From: Saprospiraceae bacterium
Lineage (GTDB): Bacteria > Bacteroidota > Bacteroidia > Chitinophagales > Saprospiraceae
Direction: 5' to 3'
Length of the DNA stretch: 50,685 bases
Assembly: GCA_022448995.1 (NCBI GenBank)
Contig: JAKVCT010000007.1
Span: forward strand, 1 to 50,685
Positions 35,946 to 44,525 of the stretch are shown in pieces. The notes under the pieces were generated by a model, which was not told where the DNA came from, did not search any database, and was given only the letters and a program-made list of their open reading frames with translations. The first letter of the stretch is position 1, and each line of letters begins with the position of its first letter. The position numbers were made by a program, and so were the translations under genes.

Positions 35946-37430
35946 TTAAGAGCTTGCACCTTTGATAATCTTGTGTAGGTCTTCTACAGAAGAAACTGTC
36001 TGTGCAATGGTCTCTAAATTAAAATGAAGTTGTTTTTTATCTTTCAAAGCGCTGAATCCCCCCATTTGTTTAAAGTCACTTATAGTAAATACAGCTACTT
36101 TATTGCTTGGTAAAACAGCCATCATAATATTATCATCCGTTGGGTCGAAAGAGAACCTATTCAATGATTCCTCGGTATAGCGAACTAATGCTTTTCTACC
36201 ACCACAAATCAAATATACATCTGTCAATATGCCTAATTCTTCTGCAATATTACTCATATCTTTAGTGGCAAGTAATGCAGGTACATTTATACGTCCGGCC
36301 TCTTTCCATATATCCCAGTTATAGATCCCAAAACCAGCTACTTTATAGGAGCGAACAAAATCTGCTTGGCGCTGAAAACGCGCTCTTTTATCTTCATTGA
36401 AGGCTTTCAATTCTTCATATTTCCCAAGCTGCGTTTCAAACTCAGCCATTGCCTTATCATAGTCACCACCTTTCAATACAGGACGTACAGGAATTTCTAG
36501 TTTATCCTTTCCTGTTTGTAAAATAAGGTTGAAATAACCTTCTTTTTCTGCTTTATTCAATCCAATATCTGCCCAATTTTTCTGAAAAGCAGTTGGATTT
36601 TTCTCTGGATCATTCTTGTCGCCTTTCTGGCCTGCATATTCCCAAATAATATCATTAAACACTTTCAATTCTGGGAATTTATTATAATTTACATCTAGTG
36701 CAAAAACGAAATTATCCGTTTCGCCTCTCTTAGAAGGACGTACAGGAGGTACTATTTTAACCTTTTTTAGCTCAGCTAAGCCATTGATTTTATTCGCATT
36801 AATTTTAGGTTTTGCAGTTCCTTTCTTATTCCAATTACATTTTTTTTCGTCTAATCGAAAGAAATCATAGTCATTACCCTTTTCATAAGAAGCCATATTG
36901 ACCTGTATGTCTTTATCGTCGCGTACAAATATTTCCTGACCATTCTGACTACCTTTCATCTCAAACATACCAGCAGTTTGCATATGACGACCTTCCTCAT
37001 CCTGCATGATAATCCCACTAGCCATTACTTGAGCTGCATTGTGAAATTCTCTATACTGGATTTCTACCTCACCTTTGATAGGGTTACCATTGGCATCAAT
37101 AAACGCATTGGCAGGAATTTCAATAGTTGTTCCTGTTTCAAACCTTAGGGTTTGTGCCTTACTTGCGGGAATCTTATAGCTCTTGAAAGGAACATCTACT
37201 CCTTGAAATGGTGGACGTACAGCAACTACTTGCTGTTGTACATCAGCTTTATTATTTACCTCAGAGCTGTTATCCTCTACGTTCACTGTAGAGTTTTGAG
37301 TAATTTCCTCTTCTGGAGTAGAACTAGTATTACTAGTATTGTTGGACTGATTTTCAGAACCACATTGTACCAGTAAAAAACTAGCTAACAAAAGGGCAAT
37401 AAAATTCAAAAAATTAGTACGAATCGTCAT
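35946..37430 (-). CDS. Lipoprotein of unknown function (possible ZU5-like domain)
   Basis: 494 aa. The signal peptide ends FLLVQC, with Cys23 lipidated, followed by a Ser/Asn/Glu-rich linker (24-75). A domain beginning FKSYKIPASKAQTLRFETG contains TTIEIPANAFIDANGNPIKG and VEIQYREFHNAAQVMASGI, a pattern I have seen in Bacteroidota lipoproteins and that loosely resembles ZU5-like beta domains. After that the sequence is helical and basic (KYEELKAFNEDKRARFQRQ), then ends in a beta-rich region with YNWDIWKEAGRIN and FSFDPTDDNIMM. Probably cell-surface or periplasmic. The function is unknown and no partner is evident. Confidence 0.65.
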   Translation of the reverse strand: MTIRTNFLNFIALLLASFLLVQCGSENQSNNTSNTSSTPEEEITQNSTVNVEDNSSEVNNKADVQQQVVAVRPPFQGVDVPFKSYKIPASKAQTLRFETGTTIEIPANAFIDANGNPIKGEVEIQYREFHNAAQVMASGIIMQDEEGRHMQTAGMFEMKGSQNGQEIFVRDDKDIQVNMASYEKGNDYDFFRLDEKKCNWNKKGTAKPKINANKINGLAELKKVKIVPPVRPSKRGETDNFVFALDVNYNKFPELKVFNDIIWEYAGQKGDKNDPEKNPTAFQKNWADIGLNKAEKEGYFNLILQTGKDKLEIPVRPVLKGGDYDKAMAEFETQLGKYEELKAFNEDKRARFQRQADFVRSYKVAGFGIYNWDIWKEAGRINVPALLATKDMSNIAEELGILTDVYLICGGRKALVRYTEESLNRFSFDPTDDNIMMAVLPSNKVAVFTISDFKQMGGFSALKDKKQLHFNLETIAQTVSSVEDLHKIIKGASS

Positions 37431-37619
37431 TGTTATTTTAGATTTATGAGTTAATTGCTAAGTATTTTCGATATGTAAGTAGGATTACTACTTTTCTCTA
37501 TTGTTTATATGGGGTATAATGAGAACATGAATAGAAGTTACACTTTTTTTTATAGATTTATGAAAAATACTATGGCTTAAGATTTAATTTACAATCTATT
37601 ACTATAATTTCAACTTGAT

Positions 37620-39674
37620 TTATTCTTTGTCAGGATCATAAATAAAATAGCCATCAGTACGAGTAAAAATCCATAAACGTTGATGCTTATCTTCGATCAC
37701 TTGATAATAATCTGTACAGAAGTTTTCTAAAATAGGTTCACAATCACCAGCAGTACATTTATAAATACCTTTCCGATCATTAAAAATCCATAAATGATCT
37801 TGGCTATCTATAAAAATAGAAGTCCCAAAAGCTCCTTCTAGAGCTTGATTCCAAGATGGATGTGTATACCATTCTTTGCCATTCCATTTTAGAATATCCT
37901 TTCTAGTATTGATATAAATATTTCCTTTAGAATCTTCTAAAATTGCATTAAAAAGTCCCAAAACATTATTAGAAACTTCGGAAACTGGACTATTTGACTC
38001 ATTAAATATTACCCATTTTTTATTTTCCCAATAAGCAAGTCCTTTCTCGGTTGCCGCCCAAATGCGTCCTTGCTGATCTTCCAACAAATTTTCAATATAA
38101 TTATCAAAAGGAGCCTTTTCTTTTACATGAACAATCACTTTTTTACCATCTATTTGATGCACAGCTCCTTCAGCAGCAATCCAAACTACACCAAATTGAT
38201 CCACCAACATATCTTGTACAAAAAGATACCTTCCTCTTCTCCTCTTATACAAAACCTTTTGTTCTGTTTCTACACTGTCCTTGTCAATAGAATATAAGAC
38301 ACCATTAGTTTTTAAATGATAATAGATTTGATTTTGCTCATCATAAGTTATCATTCTACTATTGGATCTTTCACAACTCCATTTATCAGCTGCTTGATTA
38401 TATTTAAGTAAACGCCTTTTTCTGAGACCTAGACAAACTAAAAGATTACCTTGTGTATCTTCTGTTAGATCATCCACTGAAATGATTGAACTGTAATAAT
38501 TGGAAATCATTTTGGGGCTATATTCTTTAGAAGTTAAATCATCTGGATTAATCCGCAAAATACCATCAGAAGCAAAAAACCAGATATCTTTAGCCTTATC
38601 AACATAAATCAGATCAATACGCTGTCCAGCATCTATGATGAAAGAAGTTGTATCTCTAAGCAAGAAACTTTCCCATTGCTCCCCATTATATTTATATAAA
38701 TAGCCCATATTGCTCCCCAGCCAAATATCTCCATTTTTATCTTGGCTGATTGCCCGAATCAGTTCTCTATCGGAGAAACGTTCATTTAACACCAAAGGTA
38801 TTTTGAGACTGTCTGCTCTATATCCATCATAACTAAATAGGTAACTATTATAAGCTTCCTCTCGGTTCTGAGCTTGGTAGGTATACCAAAATTGCTGTGT
38901 TTGATCTACAAAAAGTACATCACTTAAAATATCGTCTGTTGTTCTGAGTTTTTCAGTAGCCTTTAACCATTGATCCTGAGTTTTATCGTAATAATAAGCA
39001 TTTTGATTATAATGAGAAAAAGCCCAAATTCTACCTCTTGGATCTTTGTATATTTGTCGAATTGAATTATAATTTCCTCCCAAGAATAGATATTCTTTAG
39101 AGATCGTATCATTCTCAAACTTTAATACTCCATTCTGTGTTCCTACCCAAATTAGACTATCATTTTCTATAAGCACTCCACTAAAATTTGTAGCACCTTT
39201 TAGGACTCTTATTTTAGGTTCTTCGGGAGGATAATTAAGTATTTTCCATTCATCATTAATCCTCAATTTCAGTTGATTGATAGTTGCTTGGATTAATCCT
39301 ATAAAATTAGGCGATTGTATCAACGAAAAGCTTCCCAAAACTCCAAATCCATCATAGTATTGCCAAGTATTTCCATCATAAACAGCAAAGGTATCCACCA
39401 CATCACTTAAATCAGCATAAATTTTCCCATGCTTATCCTGACTTAAATAATCTACCTTATGACTAGGCAAACCATCCAAAGCTGTATGTTTTTTAATAAG
39501 CTCTCCATCAAGTGATAATTCTAAAATTCCTCCACCATTGATTACTACAAATAACTGATCTCCTGATGATAAAATCTGTTTAATTTCTTGATGATTGCTA
39601 TGATAACTTAGCTCTTGTGCATAAAGTGAGTTAAAGGATATGAATGCTAGAATGTAAAGAATAATTTGTCTCAT
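37620..39674 (-). CDS. Two-component-regulator-type propeller protein, no kinase domain
   Basis: 684 aa, exported (signal peptide 1-19, ending LYAQ). Repeated units such as GRIWAFSHYNQNAYYYDKT, GDIWLGSNMGYLYKYNGEQW, GRIWAATEKGLAYWENKKW and DHLWIFNDRKGIYKC match the Reg_prop (ligand-sensor propeller) repeats of hybrid two-component systems. It ends right after the propeller, with no transmembrane helix, histidine kinase or response-regulator part, so it cannot signal by phosphotransfer on its own. It may be a free sensor or glycan-binding propeller, or a lipid- or secretion-associated protein. Nothing adjacent looks like a cognate kinase. Confidence 0.8.
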   Translation of the reverse strand: MRQIILYILAFISFNSLYAQELSYHSNHQEIKQILSSGDQLFVVINGGGILELSLDGELIKKHTALDGLPSHKVDYLSQDKHGKIYADLSDVVDTFAVYDGNTWQYYDGFGVLGSFSLIQSPNFIGLIQATINQLKLRINDEWKILNYPPEEPKIRVLKGATNFSGVLIENDSLIWVGTQNGVLKFENDTISKEYLFLGGNYNSIRQIYKDPRGRIWAFSHYNQNAYYYDKTQDQWLKATEKLRTTDDILSDVLFVDQTQQFWYTYQAQNREEAYNSYLFSYDGYRADSLKIPLVLNERFSDRELIRAISQDKNGDIWLGSNMGYLYKYNGEQWESFLLRDTTSFIIDAGQRIDLIYVDKAKDIWFFASDGILRINPDDLTSKEYSPKMISNYYSSIISVDDLTEDTQGNLLVCLGLRKRRLLKYNQAADKWSCERSNSRMITYDEQNQIYYHLKTNGVLYSIDKDSVETEQKVLYKRRRGRYLFVQDMLVDQFGVVWIAAEGAVHQIDGKKVIVHVKEKAPFDNYIENLLEDQQGRIWAATEKGLAYWENKKWVIFNESNSPVSEVSNNVLGLFNAILEDSKGNIYINTRKDILKWNGKEWYTHPSWNQALEGAFGTSIFIDSQDHLWIFNDRKGIYKCTAGDCEPILENFCTDYYQVIEDKHQRLWIFTRTDGYFIYDPDKE

Positions 39675-39749
39675 AGTTATGGATTGGAGTGAAGAATGAC
39701 TCTACAATTTTCATAGAAAACATTATAAATGTATGGTTTTATTGAGCTT

Positions 39750-40463
39750 TTATTTCTCCTTTAAGATCTTGCTGAGGTATCGAGTAGTATCCAATAAATA
39801 TTTAATAGATTGAGGATTCTTCTCGAAATCCCAAGCATTTTCATATACTTGAATATAAATTCGCCCCTCATTATCCCACTCATACACTTTGTACGCAGGA
39901 ATGGCTAATAATTCCTCTTTTGTGAAAAGAGGCTCATACATTTTAGGAGATAAAATATAGATCCATTCTACTCCACCATAGGCATTGAAATAATCTATAT
40001 TAGTGCCATGTTTATCCTTTACTTCTCGGATTAATTCATAGCTTTTCATATAAGGATCTTCTAAGTCAATTAGAAACATTACTTCATCAAAATCTCCAAT
40101 TGATCTACATAAGTCAATTATGAAGTCTAAAATCATGGAAGTTTTTCCTACTGAAAATGCCTTAGTAATATCAAACGAGATATTTTCTCTTTGTTTTTCT
40201 TCTTTATATTTCTGAGAACCAACACGTACATTATCATTAGCAAATCTTGTCTTTATATAAGAATAATCTGGTCGGCTAAAGGCTTTTTTTATATCCTCAA
40301 GTCTAGGAGGAATTGATATATCATCATCATCATCATAGAAGACGTTACATCTATTCCAATTGCCATTGAATACCTTTGCAGAATAGGAACGATCAATAAC
40401 CTCTAAAGAGTTAGAAAAATGCCCTTTCTCTTTATATATTACTATGCCTAAATCTAAATCCAT
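39750..40463 (-). CDS. Unknown protein, candidate immunity protein
   Basis: 237 aa, cytoplasmic (no signal peptide), moderately acidic, with a DDDDD cluster at about 44-48. It has mixed alpha/beta patterning (MFLIDLEDPYMKSYELIREVKDK, WIYILSPKMYEPLFTKEELLA, YEWDNEGRIYIQVYENAWDF). I do not recognise a family. It starts 13 bp after a short gene whose protein looks like the tail of a toxin; that tight order (toxin tip, then immunity) and the acidic soluble nature fit an immunity protein. Direct proof from sequence is lacking. Alternatives include an ordinary cytoplasmic orphan. Confidence 0.5.
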   Translation of the reverse strand: MDLDLGIVIYKEKGHFSNSLEVIDRSYSAKVFNGNWNRCNVFYDDDDDISIPPRLEDIKKAFSRPDYSYIKTRFANDNVRVGSQKYKEEKQRENISFDITKAFSVGKTSMILDFIIDLCRSIGDFDEVMFLIDLEDPYMKSYELIREVKDKHGTNIDYFNAYGGVEWIYILSPKMYEPLFTKEELLAIPAYKVYEWDNEGRIYIQVYENAWDFEKNPQSIKYLLDTTRYLSKILKEK

Positions 40464-40476
40464 TATCTAATTGTTT

Positions 40477-40743
40477 TTAAGGTTTGTAAATTTTTAAGAT
40501 GCCATCATCATCTATGTATTGAATAATTACCTTTTTAGGCTTAAAGATTGTTTTATATTTGTTTTCAATTGTATTGTAAGCCTTTTTAGCTGCTTCTCGA
40601 GCACCTCTAATTTTTTTAACCCCATTAACCATAATTGTCTCAGAGGGAACAAAAGTATAACGCATAGGTTCAAACTTCACATCTGCTCCCTTAGGAATCC
40701 CTAGAGGAGATAAATCTACATAATTCTTATTTATCTCTTTTAG
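40477..40743 (-). pseudogene. Truncated toxin C-terminal domain-like fragment
   Basis: The only in-frame start is a GTG at 40680, giving 67 residues. But the frame stays open upstream to 40743 and reads as protein: YVDLSPLGIPKGADVKFEP, followed by MRYTFVPSETIMVNGVKK, REAAKKAYNTIENKY and a basic IFKPKKVIIQY tail. Three stops (TAA TAG TGA) lie just above 40743. The head of a larger protein seems lost, and the upstream DNA is dispersed repeat. The compact basic C-terminal look plus the gene directly downstream suggest the remnant tip of a polymorphic toxin. The family was not identified, and a small functional GTG-start protein is possible. Confidence 0.4.
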
Positions 40744-41222
40744 TCACTATTATTTAGACATATTCTTATTACTGCTCCAACTATTTCTCATCTAAGTAAA
40801 AGATCTAGCAATTATTGTTATATCTTTAGTACTCTGTAACATAAGTTTTAAGTAGCAGTCCAAATGTTCTCGTAGTTATCTTTAGCCGATTTTAAGCTAT
40901 GTTCTACTCATTGAATCTGACCAAAATCATTCTAAATCTATTCTACGACTACTTTTGTTCTTTTACTTATGAGTTAATTAGCCAAATCTTTTATTGGCGC
41001 AGAGCTAACCCTGAAGGACTCAGAGAAACTAAAGGTCTGCGCTTCAGATGGATATTTGGTATATATAGCGAAGGGCTAAAGACCTTTGCTGATTCCTGCT
41101 GTAGCTCTGTTTTTGATTTTGCAGCAGTATAAAAAATATCAAATTGTAGCGGTGTATTTTAATTTACCGTTACAAAAATATCAACGAACTATCATAAGAA
41201 TAAAGAGTCAAAATAAAAATCA
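40744..41222. other. Repeat-rich intergenic region
   Basis: About 480 bp containing the TTACAGA module (40826-40844), repeat copy B module 1 (40966-41051) and module 2 (41098-41172), and the promoter for the COG0523 GTPase. No ORF is supported. It probably separates the toxin remnant from its missing N-terminal part. Confidence 0.5.
40826..41172. repeat. Dispersed intergenic repeat, copy B (most complete)
   Basis: It contains three blocks shared with other intergenic regions. The 19-mer at 40826-40844 is the complement of the module at 8980 and 12654. Module 1 (40966-41051) is the complement of copy C (21812-21899). Module 2 (41098-41172) is the complement of 12443-12518. The order of module 2 and the TTACAGA block is kept between copies A and B, which supports one composite element about 350 bp long. 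Confidence 0.6.
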
Positions 41223-42431
41223 ATGGATAGATCTAGCAAAGTTCCTGTAGTTATTCTGAACGGTTTCCTCGGATCAGGTAAGACGACCCTTTTTAGAAAT
41301 CTTTTAGCTCAGTCTAAAAAGAAGAATATTTCAGTTTGTGCAATTGTAAATGACATGAGCGAACTAGATGTAGATGGTGAATTGATTGGTAATACAGATC
41401 TTGTAGAAGATGATAGTAGTATCTTGGAATCGATTCATTCTTGTGTATTAAGCAGCAAAATAGGGATTAGAAAACTAGATCAGGCAGTTCAAAAATTAGT
41501 AACGACCAAGGCTCCAGAGCTACTTATTATTGAAACCTCTGGAAGTTGCCATCCTATGCCACTTATTGAGTACTTCAAAGCGCAAAAACAAACGATGTTA
41601 ACGGGAGTATTTGCCCTTGTGGATAGCCTGATGTTAGCTCATGATTTTAATTATGGTGAAACTCTTATTCCTCAGATGAGACAGAATATGATGAAGGGAA
41701 AGAGAGATACTATCAATCTATTGGTTGAACAAATTTTATTCTGTAGCCATTTAATTTTAACTAAGGCAGATAGAATAGAACAAGGAAAACTACCAGATAT
41801 TGCCACTTATATCCAAGAGATTAATCCTTTTGCTTCTACACATTCAGTACTTTTTGGTAGACTAGCTATCGAATCTTTATTTGAACTTCAAGAGTATGAC
41901 TATTTTAAGGTAGCTCAGTTAGTTAAGGAACTAGTCCCTATATTAGAAGCTGAAGAGCAACAAGCTGATAGCCCTTATGATTTGGTAACTCGAGTAATAA
42001 AAGATGATCGTCCATTTCATCCTCAACGTCTTTGGGATACTTGTCATAAATACCTTGGTGATAGAATTTATCGTAGCAAAGGATTCTTTTGGCTTGCAAG
42101 CCGAGATAAATATTCATTGTTATGGAATCAAGCAGCAGGAGGGATAAGTTTGGAGTTAATTGGATCTTGGAGATCTGGCATTGTGGAAGATGAAAACCAT
42201 GGTCTTTTGGATACCGAAATAGAACTACTCAAGGAAATATTAGCAAACGAATCTGGTCGTTTTGGTGATCGGCACTGTGATCTGACAGTTATCGGAGATA
42301 AAACACAGGTACATCTATTTACGGAGAAGTTAATAGCTTGTTTTCTTACTGAGGATGAAATCAAACTGTGGAAGCAAGGGTATATTTTTGAAGATCCTTG
42401 GCCTAAAAATATAGTGCGAATGGGAAGTTAG
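41223..42431 (+). CDS. COG0523 (CobW/ZigA-type) GTPase, metal chaperone family
   Basis: 402 aa. N-terminal GTPase: Walker A GFLGSGKTT (14-22), VNDMSELDVDG (42-52), Walker-B-like ETSG (104-107), base recognition TKAD (180-183). The C-terminal CobW_C domain occupies about 275-395. Members deliver metal (often Zn) to client enzymes and are frequently induced by zinc shortage. The usual metal-binding GCxCC after the D-rich segment is replaced here by SCVLSS (73-78), leaving a single Cys74, so metal handling should differ. A flavin oxidoreductase with a Cys-rich tail follows 380 bp downstream, with a palindrome in between. ATG start with an A-rich leader. Confidence 0.88.
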   Translation: MDRSSKVPVVILNGFLGSGKTTLFRNLLAQSKKKNISVCAIVNDMSELDVDGELIGNTDLVEDDSSILESIHSCVLSSKIGIRKLDQAVQKLVTTKAPELLIIETSGSCHPMPLIEYFKAQKQTMLTGVFALVDSLMLAHDFNYGETLIPQMRQNMMKGKRDTINLLVEQILFCSHLILTKADRIEQGKLPDIATYIQEINPFASTHSVLFGRLAIESLFELQEYDYFKVAQLVKELVPILEAEEQQADSPYDLVTRVIKDDRPFHPQRLWDTCHKYLGDRIYRSKGFFWLASRDKYSLLWNQAAGGISLELIGSWRSGIVEDENHGLLDTEIELLKEILANESGRFGDRHCDLTVIGDKTQVHLFTEKLIACFLTEDEIKLWKQGYIFEDPWPKNIVRMGS

Positions 42432-42811
42432 GTAGTCTTTATTTACAATGGGTTTTGTTTTTTGACATATGTTCATTGTCCTATTGTTTTTAACTTTTTG
42501 ATAGCAAATGCAACATAGTTGCATTTGTGAGAATTAAAAGCTAATTTTGGGATCTCAAGTAGATTAATTGTTCCTTAATTTTTTATTTCTAATAAAAATT
42601 GAAAAATAGTTAACTATTAGTATTCTATGAATCCACTTTTTGGTTTTAGCTCTATTTGCTTGATGACAGAGCAGTTTCGCTGAGAGATTAGAAGTTTTTA
42701 ACTAGTTGATAATGTGTATTTAAACTAGATTTTTATTTTAGATATTTTAAGGTTGATTATCAATTGGTGCTTATTGAATATGTATTATAGTTTTTGTAAA
42801 AATAGAAATAT
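42432..42811. other. Intergenic region with a palindromic operator-like site
   Basis: 380 bp between the COG0523 gene and the oxidoreductase gene. The notable feature is the 23-bp palindrome at 42505-42527. It also contains TTGATAATGTG- and TTGATTATCAATTGG-like AT-rich stretches nearer 42812. No ORF is supported. The promoter of the oxidoreductase/small membrane protein pair should lie here. Confidence 0.5.
42505..42527. promoter_or_regulatory. Perfect 10-bp-arm palindrome, Fur/Zur-like operator candidate
   Basis: CAAATGCAAC-ATA-GTTGCATTTG. The length (23 bp) and the TGCAAC/GTTGCA core resemble operators bound by Fur-family dimers. A metal-responsive repressor such as Zur would fit the COG0523 neighbour, but the known consensus for this lineage was not checked. 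It lies about 285 bp before the oxidoreductase start. It lacks a T-run, so a terminator for the GTPase gene is less likely. Confidence 0.5.
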
Positions 42812-43930
42812 ATGACAGTTATCAATGTGATAATAGTTGGTTCTGGTCCTGCAGGAATTGGTATTGCTACATTACTACACCAAACCAATATTGATTATGC
42901 TATTTTAGAAAAAAAAGAAATAGGGAATTCATTTTCAGAGTGGCCAGAGAATATGGAAATGATAACTCCATCATTTCCAAGCAATGCTTTTGGACAAATG
43001 GATTTGAATTCAATTTGTGAAGCAACTTCTCCTGCATTTTCTTTCAAGAAAGAGCATCTAACAGGTAAAGAATATGCACAATATCTTAGCTGGGTTGCCA
43101 ACTATTTTGAAATAAACGTACGGTCCAATACTGAAGTTAAAAAAGTCTATAAAAAAGAGGGTGGGTGGATTATAGAAACCAGTCAAGATCTCTTTTTCTG
43201 TAGATACTTAATCTGGGCAGCGGGAGAATTTCTGAATCCTCAGATCAATAATATTTTAGGAGCAGAACACTGTCTACATAGTTCACAGATAAAGTACCCT
43301 AGTAAGGTAAAAGATGGAGAATTTGTAGTAATTGGTGGTTACGAAAGTGGTGTTCAAATGGCTTATGATTTGATAAAGGGAAACAAGAATGTGACCTTAG
43401 TCAATCCATTTAAGGTAGATGATATGGAAACCAGTGATCCTTCTAGAATACTATCTCCATATACCTATAGCAAATATAGTCAAATGAAAAAATCAGAACA
43501 GTATACAGAGGTCTTAGGCGAAGTCGTTGCTGTGACTAATGATAATGATCGTTTTCAAGTCTTATTGCAAGATGGAGCAACTATTGAGACAGATAATATA
43601 CCAATTTGTGCAACAGGGTTTTCATTGGTCAGCGAACCAATTGAAGAGTTTATACTGTACAGAGAAGATGGAAGTCCTATATTAAACGAAGAAACAGATG
43701 AATTTATTGATCAACAGAATATTTACCTTTCTGGACCTTCTGTAAGACATGATAATCATATTTTCTGTTTTATTTATAAATTTAGACAGCGATTTGGAGT
43801 AATCGTTGAGGATATTTTGAAAAAAGAAGAATGTAGTGAAGAAGATCTTTCTTATTTGGTAAATAAATGGAAGAGGGCTGGATTGTATCTATCTGACTTG
43901 AGTTGTTGTGGGGACGAATGTGTTTGTTAG
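42812..43930 (+). CDS. FAD/NAD(P)-dependent oxidoreductase with Cys-rich C-terminal tail
   Basis: 372 aa. The N-terminal FAD dinucleotide-binding motif is GSGPAG (10-15). A second nucleotide-binding motif GGYESG (175-180) and an ICATGF segment (about 268-273) fit CzcO-like or thioredoxin-reductase-like flavoproteins. No CxxC redox active site is seen in the usual place. The last residues read LSCCGDECVC: Cys365, Cys366, Cys370 and Cys372 form a likely metal- or redox-binding cluster. It follows a COG0523 GTPase gene and precedes a small membrane protein gene by 28 bp, so it is likely an operon with the latter. Substrate unknown; a metal-linked role is inferred from neighbours. Confidence 0.8.
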   Translation: MTVINVIIVGSGPAGIGIATLLHQTNIDYAILEKKEIGNSFSEWPENMEMITPSFPSNAFGQMDLNSICEATSPAFSFKKEHLTGKEYAQYLSWVANYFEINVRSNTEVKKVYKKEGGWIIETSQDLFFCRYLIWAAGEFLNPQINNILGAEHCLHSSQIKYPSKVKDGEFVVIGGYESGVQMAYDLIKGNKNVTLVNPFKVDDMETSDPSRILSPYTYSKYSQMKKSEQYTEVLGEVVAVTNDNDRFQVLLQDGATIETDNIPICATGFSLVSEPIEEFILYREDGSPILNEETDEFIDQQNIYLSGPSVRHDNHIFCFIYKFRQRFGVIVEDILKKEECSEEDLSYLVNKWKRAGLYLSDLSCCGDECVC

Positions 43931-43957
43931 TTTTTTGAAAAAGAAGTAATATAATAT

Positions 43958-44242
43958 ATGATTTCAATAGAGAAGTTACACCTTATTGCAGGATTTTCTC
44001 TTGTAATTTCAGGTATTTTAGTCTATTTTACAGAAGGGGGCGGGCTCAACGGTCTCGAGATGGCACTTTCTTGGACTATATTTGGAGCAATGTATATATC
44101 TATGTCAGATATTGGCGAAGACGAAATGAGCGAAGAAAAGCGTAAACATCCTAGTCATCTTATTAGACGCTTATTTGGTTATGTTGGAGCTGTTCTTAGC
44201 TTAGGATTGATCTTTTTCTATCTCAATAAATTATTCATGTAG
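43958..44242 (+). CDS. Small three-helix membrane protein, unknown
   Basis: 94 aa. Three hydrophobic segments (about 7-25, 33-49 and 71-91) are joined by a charged loop IGEDEMSEEKRKHPSHLIRR (52-71). No family is recognised. It starts 28 bp after the flavin oxidoreductase gene on the same strand and is probably co-transcribed with it, perhaps as a membrane partner. The loop has a clear charge split (acidic then basic). No cysteines are present, so metal binding by thiols is unlikely. Confidence 0.6.
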   Translation: MISIEKLHLIAGFSLVISGILVYFTEGGGLNGLEMALSWTIFGAMYISMSDIGEDEMSEEKRKHPSHLIRRLFGYVGAVLSLGLIFFYLNKLFM

Positions 44243-44357
44243 AATAGAAAGTATAGAGTCTCGAAGTACAATAGTTCGTAGATTTTTAACTGCATTGAGC
44301 CTTTTAGGGTTTGTAAATAATTGATAATCAAAAATATATATAAAATTGGTTGAATTT

Positions 44358-44379
44358 TGTAAAATCCTGACTATCAAGC
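44358..44379. repeat. 22-nt dispersed intergenic repeat, copy 2
   Basis: TGTAAAATCCTGACTATCAA followed by GC; 20 of 22 bases match 3999-4020. It is intergenic in both places, on the plus strand in both. Confidence 0.5.
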
Positions 44380-44391
44380 AGCAAGAACCAA

Positions 44392-44463
44392 GAAGCGCTC
44401 TGCGAAGCAAACTTATCTACAAAAAGACTGATTAAATTTACTTCGTAGAGCCCTTCGGGGTTA
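44392..44463. repeat. Dispersed intergenic repeat, copy D
   Basis: It includes GCGCTCTGCGAAGC (44394-44407) and the 26 bases at 44438-44463, which are identical to 21832-21857 of copy C. Gene-free gap between the small membrane protein and the lipoprotein gene. Confidence 0.65.
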
Positions 44464-44525
44464 ACTATAAATTAATTGTGTCCATCTACCTATGTCCACC
44501 TACTTACTTAATATAATTTTATTAT

